Shown here piece by piece: positions 8,524-17,792 of a DNA stretch of 64,000 nucleotides. The first letter of the stretch is position 1, and every line of letters starts with the position of its first letter. The DNA is from SHAN690 sp038131955. GTDB taxonomy: Bacteria; Bacteroidota; Bacteroidia; Flavobacteriales_G; Salibacteraceae. The notes below the pieces were generated by a model. That model saw nothing but the letters and a program-made list of their open reading frames with translations. It was not told the DNA's origin and searched no databases. The position numbers were made by a program, and so were the translations under genes. The DNA lies in contig JAYPQK010000001.1 of assembly GCA_038131955.1 (NCBI GenBank), positions 310,001 through 374,000 of the forward strand, in the 5' to 3' direction.

Positions 8524-10962
8524 ATGAAAAAAGCTCTATTCCTTGCGGCTGTTTTTAGCCTTTCCACTTTCCTTAGCGTTGCTCAACAAGATTATCTCAC
8601 TCCTGTAGAGACGATCACCACGGGGTATACATCGAGTGTGTACACCTTGAATGACCCTGTGCTATCCGATAAATTACTTTCCGCACCGGCATTGGAAGAA
8701 CACGCGCGTTCTCAAGGTGTGGAATTCGAACTACTCGACCAGCATGGCAATGTGATCGAACTGGAAGCCTTTTATAGTCCTATCGTAGCAGAAGATTTAG
8801 CAGAACGATATCCCGAGATCCGGACCTACAAGGTGCGGGGCAAGGGTGTAACCGGTCGCGTGGGTTATACCTTCAAGGGATTTCATGGCATTCTTTTCAC
8901 CACGCAGGGCACGCTCTACATTGACCCGATCAACGCCGAGGAGGGCGTTTACCACACCTACCATCGGAAGGATTTCATGGACCACTACCGAGGAGAAAAG
9001 CAGCATCGTTGTCTCGTCGATGAGTACTCCACGACACCAAAAATGCTCGAGATCGCAGAGTCGTATCAAGGGCGTCAAACGGGCGATAAGCTTCGCACCT
9101 ACCGTCTGGCCTTGGCTTGTACCGGAGAGTATGCGCAGTTTCATGGAGGAACGGTCACTTCCGTTCTCAGTGCCATGGTCGTTACGATGAACCGCGTCAA
9201 TGGAGTATACGAGCGCGACTTCTCCGTCACGATGGAGATCATTGGCAACAACGACGATATTATCTTCTTCAACGCCAGCACGGACCCTTACACCAACAAC
9301 AGTGGCTTCACCATGCTCGGTGAGAATCAGAACACGATCGATAACATCATTGGGTCGGCCAACTACGACATTGGACACGTATTCAGCACCGGAGGTGGGG
9401 GTATTGCCAGCCTTGGATCCGTGTGCTCCTTCAGCAACAAGGCGCGCGGCGTAACCGGTGGAGGTTCGCCCATCGGGGATCCGTTTGACATTGACTACGT
9501 AGCCCACGAGATGGGTCATCAGTTCTCAGGAAACCATACACAGAACAACAGCTGTAATCGAAACCCAACAACCGCTTGGGAGCCAGGCAGCGCCTCGACC
9601 ATCATGGGCTATGCGGGTATCTGCTCACCGAATTTGCAGAACAACTCGGACGACTATTTCCACAGTGGAAACTATACCGAAATGCGAGCCTTCTTCCAGA
9701 ATGGTAGTGGGAATACCTGTGCTAGCATTACCAACACCGGTAATACCGCTCCTGAAGTGACCGTGGACCCAACGAACTACGTTATTCCAATTGAAACTCC
9801 TTTCGTGCTTCGTGGCAGCGCCACCGACAACGAAGGCGACGACCTCACCTACTGCTGGGAGCAGATGGATCTCGGTCCTTCCACCTCACCCTCGAACCCG
9901 ACAGGCAATGCACCTATGTTCCGCTCTTGGGACCCGGTCGATCACGGTGAGCGCACCTTCCCTCGCTTGGTGAGTGTGTTGAGCGGAAGCTTGGTTACCG
10001 GTGAGGTGTATCCAACTTATTCTAGAGGAATGACCTTCAGACTGACCGTACGCGACAACAACATCGCTGGTGGTGGAGTGGCCTACGACGGCGTGAACGT
10101 CGGGGTCGATGATACTAAAGGTCCATTCGTGGTTACCTCCCCTCCCCAAAACGCCCAAGTTGAGGCCGGCGTGTACTACACGATCGAGTGGGATGTGGCG
10201 GGAACCGATCAGTCTCCGGTGAATTGCAACGAAGTACACATCTTGCTTTATAGCAACAATGGAATAGACTTCGAAGACACCCTGGTCGCAAATGTGCCGA
10301 ATACCGGCTCTTACACTGGCATCATGCCCACCATCACAGGGGCAGGAATGCGAGTACGGGTCGAAGCCGCTGATAATGTATTCTTCAACTACAATCCAGG
10401 CGCGTTCAACTTTGTGGATCCTGTAGTTCCTTCGGGAGATAGCATTGTGCTAAGCGTTGCTCCTGATTGGCAGAATGGAGGAATTGACCTTTTCTGGAAC
10501 GATCCGTTTACCAACGAGAACAACTGGGTGATCGAAAGATCAGTTGGTGGCAATGGGAATTTCGTGGTAATCGACACGGTGGATGTGAATGACACTACTT
10601 ATAAGGATCAACAAGTGAGCATGCTCGGCACAGAGTATTACTACCGAGTCTATGCGATCAACCCTGCAGGTGCTTCTGCCTACAGCAATGAAGATAGTTG
10701 GTTGGGTGTGGGTGTCAAGGAGTTGAGCAGTCAGCACGTGAACGTATTCCCGAACCCATCTTCTTCTTTAGTTGAAGTGAAAACGCTTGGGGTTCGCATT
10801 GAGTCGGCTCGTTTGATGGACTCCCAAGGCCGTACTGTGATAAACTTCGGTCAGTACGTAGATCAATTCTCTGTGCAGGACTTGCCGGCGGGAAGCTATT
10901 TCTTTCACGCACAAACCGCCGAAAAAGGCTTGATGGTGTCACCATTGAATGTGGTACATTGA
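8524..10962 (+). CDS. Secreted reprolysin-like (M12B) metallopeptidase with T9SS sorting domain
   Basis: An 812-residue exported protease. Order: signal peptide (1-20), propeptide (about 20-150, LAERYPEIRTYKVRGK), catalytic domain with zinc motif HEMGHQFSGNH (His328, Glu329, His332, His338) and Met-turn STIMGY, then beta-rich domains including a region with fibronectin III character (about 640-735), and a C-terminal T9SS type A sorting domain starting VNVFPNPSSS. It would be passed through the outer membrane by the type IX system and be anchored or released. It follows the propeptide-like lipoprotein gene by 5 bases and is probably co-transcribed with it; the glycosyltransferase gene follows after 3 bases. 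Confidence 0.92.
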   Translation: MKKALFLAAVFSLSTFLSVAQQDYLTPVETITTGYTSSVYTLNDPVLSDKLLSAPALEEHARSQGVEFELLDQHGNVIELEAFYSPIVAEDLAERYPEIRTYKVRGKGVTGRVGYTFKGFHGILFTTQGTLYIDPINAEEGVYHTYHRKDFMDHYRGEKQHRCLVDEYSTTPKMLEIAESYQGRQTGDKLRTYRLALACTGEYAQFHGGTVTSVLSAMVVTMNRVNGVYERDFSVTMEIIGNNDDIIFFNASTDPYTNNSGFTMLGENQNTIDNIIGSANYDIGHVFSTGGGGIASLGSVCSFSNKARGVTGGGSPIGDPFDIDYVAHEMGHQFSGNHTQNNSCNRNPTTAWEPGSASTIMGYAGICSPNLQNNSDDYFHSGNYTEMRAFFQNGSGNTCASITNTGNTAPEVTVDPTNYVIPIETPFVLRGSATDNEGDDLTYCWEQMDLGPSTSPSNPTGNAPMFRSWDPVDHGERTFPRLVSVLSGSLVTGEVYPTYSRGMTFRLTVRDNNIAGGGVAYDGVNVGVDDTKGPFVVTSPPQNAQVEAGVYYTIEWDVAGTDQSPVNCNEVHILLYSNNGIDFEDTLVANVPNTGSYTGIMPTITGAGMRVRVEAADNVFFNYNPGAFNFVDPVVPSGDSIVLSVAPDWQNGGIDLFWNDPFTNENNWVIERSVGGNGNFVVIDTVDVNDTTYKDQQVSMLGTEYYYRVYAINPAGASAYSNEDSWLGVGVKELSSQHVNVFPNPSSSLVEVKTLGVRIESARLMDSQGRTVINFGQYVDQFSVQDLPAGSYFFHAQTAEKGLMVSPLNVVH

Positions 10963-10965
10963 TGC

Positions 10966-11913
10966 ATGAGCGATCCATCGGGTAAACAGCGTGTGTTGGT
11001 CGCCCCAATGCCCTGGGGCCTTGGACACGCGACCCGTTGCATCCCGATCATACGTCGGCAACTCGCGGAGGGTCATGAAGTGATCATCGCCGCTTCCGGA
11101 GGACCGAAGGCCCTGCTTCTTTCGCACTTCCCGTCACTACAGACGGTGGATATTCCATTCATGACCATCACTTATCCAGCAGACGGACGAATGGTCAAGC
11201 ACTTCTTTTGGCAGGGTCCGCGACTCATTTGGAGCATCGTGAGAGAGCACCGAAAGCTTCAAGTTTTGGTCAAAGAACTGGGCATCGATCTTGTGATCTC
11301 CGACTCCCGGTTTGGACTCTGGACAAAGCGCTGCCGAAGTGTTTTCATCACGCACCAAGTGAGGATCAAGACTCCTGTTTTCGAAGGTCTTGTCAACTCC
11401 CTGAACCGATGGGTCATGAATCGCTACGACGAAGTTTGGATCCCGGATCATGAAACTAAGCCTGGTCTAGCAGGGGAGTTGTCTCATCCGACTCGTATGC
11501 CTTCGCGCTACCGCTACGTCGGTCCACTCAGTCGCTTTGAAGAAGCCCTTAACAGATCATCCGAGACCATTTGGGATGCCGTTGCCATCATCAGTGGGCC
11601 TGAGCCACAGCGAAGTCTTTTCGAAGCGGAGGTGATTCGGCGTTATGTGGAATCCGGCGAGCGACTCCTCCTTCTGGAGGGAAAACCCGATGAACCGAAG
11701 GAGACCGAAATGGACAACATCCTCATCGTCCATCATCTGGATGATCGAGCTTTGACGGAAGCATTGGCTACAACTCGGAAAGTCATTGCGCGCAGCGGTT
11801 ACTCCACCATCATGGATATGGCAGCCTTGGGTGTTCAAGATGTGGAATACCACCCTACACCCGGGCAGACGGAACAGGAATACCTAGCTCAGTTGCACGG
11901 AGGTCAAAGCTGA
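10966..11913 (+). CDS. Glycosyltransferase, GT28/MurG-like fold
   Basis: A 315-residue GT-B-type protein. The N-terminus VLVAPMPWGLGHATRCIPIIRRQL carries the glycine-rich loop (GLGHATR) found in MurG-like and related transferases, and the C-terminal part has IARSGYSTIMDMAALG, the donor-binding region in which a glycine-serine pair contacts the nucleotide sugar. Acceptor and sugar are unknown. It begins 3 bases after the metalloprotease stop and its end overlaps the convergent GSCFA gene by 10 bases. Confidence 0.8.
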   Translation: MSDPSGKQRVLVAPMPWGLGHATRCIPIIRRQLAEGHEVIIAASGGPKALLLSHFPSLQTVDIPFMTITYPADGRMVKHFFWQGPRLIWSIVREHRKLQVLVKELGIDLVISDSRFGLWTKRCRSVFITHQVRIKTPVFEGLVNSLNRWVMNRYDEVWIPDHETKPGLAGELSHPTRMPSRYRYVGPLSRFEEALNRSSETIWDAVAIISGPEPQRSLFEAEVIRRYVESGERLLLLEGKPDEPKETEMDNILIVHHLDDRALTEALATTRKVIARSGYSTIMDMAALGVQDVEYHPTPGQTEQEYLAQLHGGQS

Positions 11914-12890
11914 TAGCCTTGAAAGTGCTTACGCTCCTTGGTAAGATCGAGCGAAGGATACTTCTTTTCGAGCACGGCGATGATCTCGATCTGTTTTCTG
12001 AGAAAGCGCTGGAATGAATTGCTCTCGGGGTCAACCGGTCGGTGTTCTACGGCCTGAACCAAGGACTTGAGCTCTTGACAAATGATTCGCGTTTCGTCCG
12101 AGAAGAAGCTGGTCTCAAACTTTTGCCAGACATAGTCGATCGCTTGTTGGGTCGGATGAAGCATATCCGTTTGATAGAAGCGATAGTCACGCAGATCATC
12201 CATCATCATCTCATACGACGGGAAGTAATAGCAGGAGTCAAACTCATCGACAACAGCATGAATCGCTGAAAGCAAATGAGCTTTAGACCTCTGGTTTTCC
12301 ACTGCGCCATCCTTCCAATGCCTGACCGGACTTACGGTGAAGACCACCTTTGCTTTGACCCCTTTGGAGGTTAAAAACTGAGGGATATGTCTTAGGATAA
12401 GGTGCACATCTTGAAAGGAAAGCAGTCGTTTGCGGAACTCCTTATTCGGGATCTTGTGACAGTTAGCCACGGTATGACCCATTTCAATGTGTTCATACAC
12501 CCAAGCCGAGCCAAGCGTGATGAAGACCACATCCGCCTGCTTGATCTTGGTCGCTCCTTCTTGAAGACTTTGGTTGATTCCCTCAAGCGTCTCTTCAGCG
12601 CTTTGGCGGTTAAACGAACCGTGATGATCGAGGCTCACGAAGTGATCCCCGGAGCGAGTGAGTTCATCCACTGAATACGGCCGATCATTCAGCATGCGTT
12701 CGAGCGCATTCATGATGGAAAAGGGATTGAACAGGATGCCAAATGGGTTGATCAAGGTCGCGATCTTGTTGTGGATCAGTCGCTCACCCATGTTCTCCGT
12801 GAAGCAAGACCCCAGCATGACCACTTGACTAGTGTGGTCAATAGAAAACGGGAATTCCGGTGCTGCGACCTCGGTTCTGAATGCTTCCAT
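11904..12890 (-). CDS. GSCFA domain protein
   Basis: A 328-residue protein with the defining GSCFTENMG motif near residue 31. The GSCFA family has an SGNH-hydrolase-like appearance, the Ser of GSCF being the likely nucleophile, with a C-terminal DMLHPTQQAIDYVW block that resembles the Asp-x-x-His part of a catalytic triad. Cellular role unknown. It starts 6 bases after the stop of the histidine kinase gene, so it appears to be the third gene of the response regulator-kinase operon. Confidence 0.88.
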   Translation of the reverse strand: MEAFRTEVAAPEFPFSIDHTSQVVMLGSCFTENMGERLIHNKIATLINPFGILFNPFSIMNALERMLNDRPYSVDELTRSGDHFVSLDHHGSFNRQSAEETLEGINQSLQEGATKIKQADVVFITLGSAWVYEHIEMGHTVANCHKIPNKEFRKRLLSFQDVHLILRHIPQFLTSKGVKAKVVFTVSPVRHWKDGAVENQRSKAHLLSAIHAVVDEFDSCYYFPSYEMMMDDLRDYRFYQTDMLHPTQQAIDYVWQKFETSFFSDETRIICQELKSLVQAVEHRPVDPESNSFQRFLRKQIEIIAVLEKKYPSLDLTKERKHFQGYQL

Positions 12891-12896
12891 GGGTGA

Positions 12897-13943
12897 TTAT
12901 TTCGCCTTTTCGAGGGTAAAGGAAAAGGTGGTTCCCTTGTCGACCACGCTGCGCACCGAAATACTCTGTCCGTGCGACTCGATGATGTGTTTGCAGATAG
13001 CGAGACCGAGTCCGGTACCTCCTTCATGGCGCGACCGGCTCTTGTCTACCCGGTAGAATCGTTCAAAGAGGCGCGGAAGGTGTTCCGCTTCCACCCCGAT
13101 ACCATCATCCGAGACTTCGACCAGCACATTCTCACTCATGTTAAAAAATCGAACCTTGCAAAAGCCCCCTTTCTTACCATAATGAATCGCATTCATAATC
13201 AGATTGGTGAAAACTTGAAGAATCTTACTTCGGTCTCCTACGATCTGGATCGGCTTATCATACTTCTCGTTGAACCTCAACTTGATCTTCTTCTTTTCTG
13301 CTGAAAGCTCTAAGAGCTGAAAGACTTCATCCACCAGCTTGACCAAATTGAACTTCTCCTCTTTCAATGCTGTATTTCCCGACTCCAGCCTTGAGATTTG
13401 ATCTAGGTCTTCGATCAATACCACCAACCGATCAAGGTTCTTATCTGCCCGCGCCAAGTAGTCGTAGTTAATCTTTGAATCTTCAACACCTCCTTCGATC
13501 AAGGTATGCAAGTAACCTTGCATATTGAAGATCGGTGTACGCAACTCATGAGCAAGATTACCAATGAAGTCCCTTCTGAATTTTGCCTGATCACGTAAGG
13601 ACTGGATCTCTTGCTGCTTGGTACGCGCCCATTCTTGTACATCTCGTTGCACCGTCCCCAATTGATCTCCGCTGGAGCTGGCCGATTTCAACCTCTCCTC
13701 TCGGGTCATCGGATTAAAGATCGTTCGATAGATCAGTTTGATCTTTCCATGGAGAAAAGTTTCGATAGCCCACCAAGAAATCAACCATCCAGCAACGAAA
13801 GATGAAACTGAGTAGCTGATCAGAACCCACAACGGTATCTGCCACCATCCATTGAGATATGCAACAATTGAGATAAGTACCGGTATAACTCCCACGCCGC
13901 CCGCTATCAGGAGGCTAATCTGTCTTGGATGCTCAATATTCAT
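12897..13943 (-). CDS. PhoR-like sensor histidine kinase
   Basis: A 348-residue membrane kinase. Two hydrophobic segments (about residues 8-30 and 35-58) are followed by a cytoplasmic linker, the HisKA domain with H-box FIGNLAHELRTPIFNMQGYLH, an N-box NLIMNAIHYG, G1 VSDDGIGV and G2 HEGGTGLGLAICKHIIESHG. No periplasmic sensor domain of size is present, as in PhoR. ATG 13943 is chosen; the extension from 13970 would use a TTG codon. The gene directly follows the PhoB-like regulator. Phosphate sensing is inferred from the neighbouring phosphate porin and Na/Pi cotransporter. Confidence 0.88.
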   Translation of the reverse strand: MNIEHPRQISLLIAGGVGVIPVLISIVAYLNGWWQIPLWVLISYSVSSFVAGWLISWWAIETFLHGKIKLIYRTIFNPMTREERLKSASSSGDQLGTVQRDVQEWARTKQQEIQSLRDQAKFRRDFIGNLAHELRTPIFNMQGYLHTLIEGGVEDSKINYDYLARADKNLDRLVVLIEDLDQISRLESGNTALKEEKFNLVKLVDEVFQLLELSAEKKKIKLRFNEKYDKPIQIVGDRSKILQVFTNLIMNAIHYGKKGGFCKVRFFNMSENVLVEVSDDGIGVEAEHLPRLFERFYRVDKSRSRHEGGTGLGLAICKHIIESHGQSISVRSVVDKGTTFSFTLEKAK

Positions 13944-13959
13944 AGGCAAGAGGAGAGGA

Positions 13960-14640
13960 TCATTCCTCAAACTTATAACCTACACCTTTGATCGTCTTGA
14001 TCTTTGAGCTGCCAATCTTTTCGCGAAGCTTCCGGATATGCACATCAATGGTGCGATCTCCTACGACGACATCCTCTCCCCAAACCGAAGAGAGAATAGA
14101 CTCTCTAGTAAAGACCTTGCCGGGCACGGAAATGAGTAGAGCGAGCAGTTCAAACTCCTTTCTAGGCAAGTTGAGCTCAACGTCCTCGTTGACCACGACG
14201 TATCTATCCCTATCGATCTTTAAAGTATCCACTTCCGCAACGCCTTCATGGGTCACCGTACTTTCTTTTCTACGAAGCAGGGCCTTTAATCTACTGATCA
14301 ATACCCGCGGCTTGATCGGTTTGGTGATGTAATCATCTGCACCAGCGTCAAACCCGGCGATCTGAGAGTAGTCTTCTCCACGAGCAGTAAGAAAGGCAAT
14401 GATGATGTTCTTCGTTTCCTTGCTCTCTCGCAGCCTAAGGCATGTTTCGACGCCGTCAATCTCAGGCATCATCAGATCCAAGAGGATGAGGTCCGGCTTT
14501 TTCTTCTTGGCCACTTCAATCGCCTGAATGCCGTTGGTCGCAGTATAAACCTTGGCGCCCTCCTTTTCTAAATTGTAGCTGATGAATTCAAGTATATCCT
14601 CTTCGTCATCTACTACCAAGATCTTCTTCCTCGCAAGCAT
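13960..14640 (-). CDS. PhoB-like response regulator (OmpR family)
   Basis: A 226-residue regulator: receiver domain ILVVDDEEDILEF with acidic pocket, phospho-acceptor Asp in LILLDLMMPEIDG, Thr in FLTARGED and Lys in YITKPIKPRVL; then a winged-helix DNA-binding domain (LPRKEFELLALLISVPGKVF, DVHIRKLREKIG, KGVGYKFEE). An in-frame ATG at 14688 would add 16 residues; ATG 14640 is preferred because GGAG stands about 6 bases upstream and the protein then starts just before the first strand. Together with the kinase it probably controls the adjoining phosphate genes. Confidence 0.88.
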   Translation of the reverse strand: MLARKKILVVDDEEDILEFISYNLEKEGAKVYTATNGIQAIEVAKKKKPDLILLDLMMPEIDGVETCLRLRESKETKNIIIAFLTARGEDYSQIAGFDAGADDYITKPIKPRVLISRLKALLRRKESTVTHEGVAEVDTLKIDRDRYVVVNEDVELNLPRKEFELLALLISVPGKVFTRESILSSVWGEDVVVGDRTIDVHIRKLREKIGSSKIKTIKGVGYKFEE

Positions 14641-14699
14641 GGGCTCCGTGTTATCTGAAAACTTGTCCGAATGTAGGTTGCGAGCCATGGTTTGCAGGT

Positions 14700-14835
14700 T
14701 AATCTGTCATTATCAATTCGCGCGGAGTGTTATCTAAACGTGAACTCCGTGAAGGTCACTTAACGCTTAATTAATTCAATATTAAAAATATCCTGATTCT
14801 AGGGGGGCAACTTTGTCGCCGCAAGAATTAAAAAT
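14700..14835. promoter_or_regulatory. Intergenic control region between regulator and TonB receptor genes
   Basis: Divergent promoter region. It contains CTGTCATTATCA (14704 on), resembling half of an enterobacterial Pho box, and CTTAAC at 14759-14764 followed 7 bases later by CTTAAT. AACTTTG at about 14810 resembles part of a -7 element for the receptor gene. The binding role is a guess. Confidence 0.3.
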
Positions 14836-17685
14836 ATGAAGCGATATTTATTTACCACGAGCCTCTTTCTCCTTATATCGTTGATGGTGTCCGCACAAAC
14901 CGGGACCATTCAAGGTGTCGTCGTTGAGACTATGGGTGGCGAAGAAGTTCCCGTTCCCTTTGCGAATGTTTTTCTACTTGGCACCACTACTGGTACTTCA
15001 AGTGACTTTGATGGAAACTTCAGTTTTTCCGCTCCCGAAGGCACTTATAAGTTGGTTATCAGCAGCGTGGGCATGTCTTCCGACACGTCTGAAGTACTTG
15101 TGACGGCGGGACAAGCAACTCAAGTGAATCGGGTTCTCGGTCAGAACGCCATGGTCTTAAAGGCCGTTCAGATCGAAGCGAAGATGGACCGCGAAAGCGA
15201 TGCTGTACTGCTGATGGAGCAAAAGAACGCTGGAGCCATTCAGCAAGCCATTGGCGCAGCAGAGCTATCCGAACAAGGAGCGTCTGATGTGGAGCAGGGC
15301 GCCCAAAAGATCAGCGGCATTTCTCGTTCGCGAGGATCAAATGATCTGTTCGTTCGCGGCTTAGGCGATCGATATAATGCAGCACTGCTCAATGGGCTCC
15401 CCATTGCCTCGTCCAATCCTGATAAGAAGATGATCGACCTTAACATCTTCCCAAGCAGCATCGTGCAGAGTATTACGGTTTCCAAGGCATATGATCCGAC
15501 CCTCCCTGCCGACTTTGCCGGAGCCACTATTGATATTTCTACAAAGGATTTTTTCGAAGATCCGTTTGTAGAGGTGGGTGTGAGCGCAAAGGCCAATAGC
15601 ATGACGACCTTTCAGCCATTCCAAATGAGCCAAGGCGTCGCGAACCCCTTGATTCCGTTCGCCAGTTCTGAAGATAGATTTCTTCCGGATGACTTGGTGC
15701 AGGGTTATACCTCTTCCTATTACAGCTCTTCCCCCGATGACCAAGAGGATCCTTTCTCTCGCGGTTTGAATCCTGTGACTCAACCAGCCCTTCCAGGAAC
15801 CGGTTACTCTCTGCTCGCAGGAAATTCCAAGTCCTTTGGAAACAGCGGCCTTATCGGGCTCTTAGTTTCAGCTGAGCACGCCAATGACTATCAACGACGT
15901 GAGGGGTTGGCGCGGAACCTTGACAACCTTGGAGTGGACAAGAATTACTTTGAAACGACCAGCTTCGATAAGACAACCAGTTCCATGGCCCTAATGAACA
16001 TGTTCGTGCGCCTTAATCGTGATCATGAGATCGAAGCTACTGGTCTCTATACTCAAAATGCCACGGATGCCGTCTCGAACTACGATGCCTTGATCCGAGA
16101 CCGAGATCGCAATACATACCTGTATTCTGTTAGAAACGTGCTTCGCTCGAATAAACTCATGAACGGTCAATTGAGAGGGACTCACTCTTTTGCTAAGGAT
16201 AGATTGAACTTAGTTTGGAAGACGAGCATGAACGTCGCTCAAAACAGTGAGCCGGATCGAAGTCAATTGATGTACGAGGCCAGCGACGCCAATAAAGACG
16301 ACTACACTTTCGCAGCATTGAACGCCTCTGACAACCACCGCTTTTTTAGCTCCTTGCAAGAGGAGGAATTCAACATGCACGGCGCTTTAACTTGGAATTT
16401 CAAGATGACAGATAATGGCGATGCGATTGGAAAGATCACCGCAGGCGCCGCACCACGTTGGAAAAGCAGAGACTTCAATTGGCGCCAGTTCAACATCCAG
16501 ATGAAGGAATACGCTGATTCCATTCAGTATTCAGAACAGACCGTCTCTGCCCTCGCCCCTGAGGCTTACCTGAATTCATCAGCTTTCACATCTGGACTAT
16601 ACCAATACACAGAAGCTCGAGATGGATCTCGCGTACACGCCGCAAGCCAAAATGTAATGGCTGGATTCATCAATGCGGAGTATTTGATCGCTAACCGACT
16701 GAACGTCATGATCGGTGCTCGCATTGAACAAACGACTCAAACCGTGGAGTACAAGCTGCTTGGAGACCGATTGAAGGATGCCTACCGTGTTTCTACCTTA
16801 GATACGCTCAACATATTTCCCGCATTGAACCTGAAATACACGGTTAACGAGAAAAGCAACTTGCGTATGGCTGTTTCTCAGACGACCTCACGACCCAATT
16901 TCCGTGAGCTGGCTCCCTTCCAATATCAATACCAATCACGTCGACTGTTTGAAGGAAATGTTGGGCTTACCAGTGGCTACTCTAAGAACCTGGATGTCAA
17001 GTACGAATACTTCCCTTCACCTGGTCAGCTCATTGCGGTTACGGCATTCGGAAAGCGCATCGATAATCCGATCGAACGATTTGAAGTGCCGACCTCAGGT
17101 ACACTCTTCACGTACTTCAACATGGGTCATGCATGGGTCGGAGGACTGGAGCTCGAGACTAAGATCAACTTTGGCGAGCTGCTCGGAAGATCTGAAGAAG
17201 GAAGCAACCGCGCCATTGATCAACTGGAACTGGGTCTCAATGCCGCCCTTAACTATTCAAGGTTCAACATGAGCACGAGCGACACCATCCAAACCAATAA
17301 GGGAACCATCTTAGCAACGAATGCTGTGCGTCCGATGCTCGGAGCGAGTCCCTTCCTAGTTGCTGCAAGTGCTCAATATCAGGTAGAGATTGCCGGAGTG
17401 ACCTCAAAACTTGCCCTGGTATATAATGTCTTCGGCCCACGCGTAGTACTTGCAGGAACATACGGCAAGGGAGATGTATATGAGCAGCCTGTTCACTCGT
17501 TGGACCTCATCATTAAGAATCAGGTGTCTGAACGAATTGACGTTGATCTCTCCTTCAGAAACCTACTAAATCCGCACATTCAACAAACACAGGAGATCCT
17601 CGGAGAAACCTTCATTTTCAATGAATACCGCTTAGGCGTGACCTATGGAGTGTCCATCAACTATCGCTTATTCACAGGAAGTTAA
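14836..17685 (+). CDS. TonB-dependent receptor with carboxypeptidase-like N-terminal domain
   Basis: A 949-residue outer-membrane receptor. Signal peptide 1-20; residues about 22-105 form a carboxypeptidase-regulatory-like domain (GTIQGVVVE, VPVPFANVFLLGTTTGTSSD); the plug carries LFVRGLGDRYNAALLNGLPI; the barrel ends with FNEYRLGVTYGVSINYRLF. It lies downstream of the PhoB-like gene in the opposite direction, and just before the gene for a beta-helix lipoprotein, an arrangement like SusC/SusD-type uptake pairs but with an unrelated lipoprotein. I infer uptake of a phosphorus-containing ligand; this rests only on context. Confidence 0.9.
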   Translation: MKRYLFTTSLFLLISLMVSAQTGTIQGVVVETMGGEEVPVPFANVFLLGTTTGTSSDFDGNFSFSAPEGTYKLVISSVGMSSDTSEVLVTAGQATQVNRVLGQNAMVLKAVQIEAKMDRESDAVLLMEQKNAGAIQQAIGAAELSEQGASDVEQGAQKISGISRSRGSNDLFVRGLGDRYNAALLNGLPIASSNPDKKMIDLNIFPSSIVQSITVSKAYDPTLPADFAGATIDISTKDFFEDPFVEVGVSAKANSMTTFQPFQMSQGVANPLIPFASSEDRFLPDDLVQGYTSSYYSSSPDDQEDPFSRGLNPVTQPALPGTGYSLLAGNSKSFGNSGLIGLLVSAEHANDYQRREGLARNLDNLGVDKNYFETTSFDKTTSSMALMNMFVRLNRDHEIEATGLYTQNATDAVSNYDALIRDRDRNTYLYSVRNVLRSNKLMNGQLRGTHSFAKDRLNLVWKTSMNVAQNSEPDRSQLMYEASDANKDDYTFAALNASDNHRFFSSLQEEEFNMHGALTWNFKMTDNGDAIGKITAGAAPRWKSRDFNWRQFNIQMKEYADSIQYSEQTVSALAPEAYLNSSAFTSGLYQYTEARDGSRVHAASQNVMAGFINAEYLIANRLNVMIGARIEQTTQTVEYKLLGDRLKDAYRVSTLDTLNIFPALNLKYTVNEKSNLRMAVSQTTSRPNFRELAPFQYQYQSRRLFEGNVGLTSGYSKNLDVKYEYFPSPGQLIAVTAFGKRIDNPIERFEVPTSGTLFTYFNMGHAWVGGLELETKINFGELLGRSEEGSNRAIDQLELGLNAALNYSRFNMSTSDTIQTNKGTILATNAVRPMLGASPFLVAASAQYQVEIAGVTSKLALVYNVFGPRVVLAGTYGKGDVYEQPVHSLDLIIKNQVSERIDVDLSFRNLLNPHIQQTQEILGETFIFNEYRLGVTYGVSINYRLFTGS

Positions 17686-17792
17686 ACCTGATAACATGTC
17701 GGTAACAGAGGCTTCATTGTCATATAGCTACCGCAACATCTTCGGTTAATAGCACGCCCGTTGCTTTGCCAAGAAATCAAGAAGAAAAACAC

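Noticed and set aside
8797..9519. A 240-residue open frame on the minus strand opposite the metalloprotease gene
   Set aside because: The opposite strand carries a clear zinc protease catalytic domain; the antisense product matches nothing.
14703..14720. A classical enterobacterial Pho box (two CTGTCAT repeats)
   Set aside because: Only one half-like copy, CTGTCATTATCA, is seen; the 11-base repeat is missing, so it is mentioned only as a weak hint. A similar TTGTCATATAGCT before the beta-helix gene is also incomplete.
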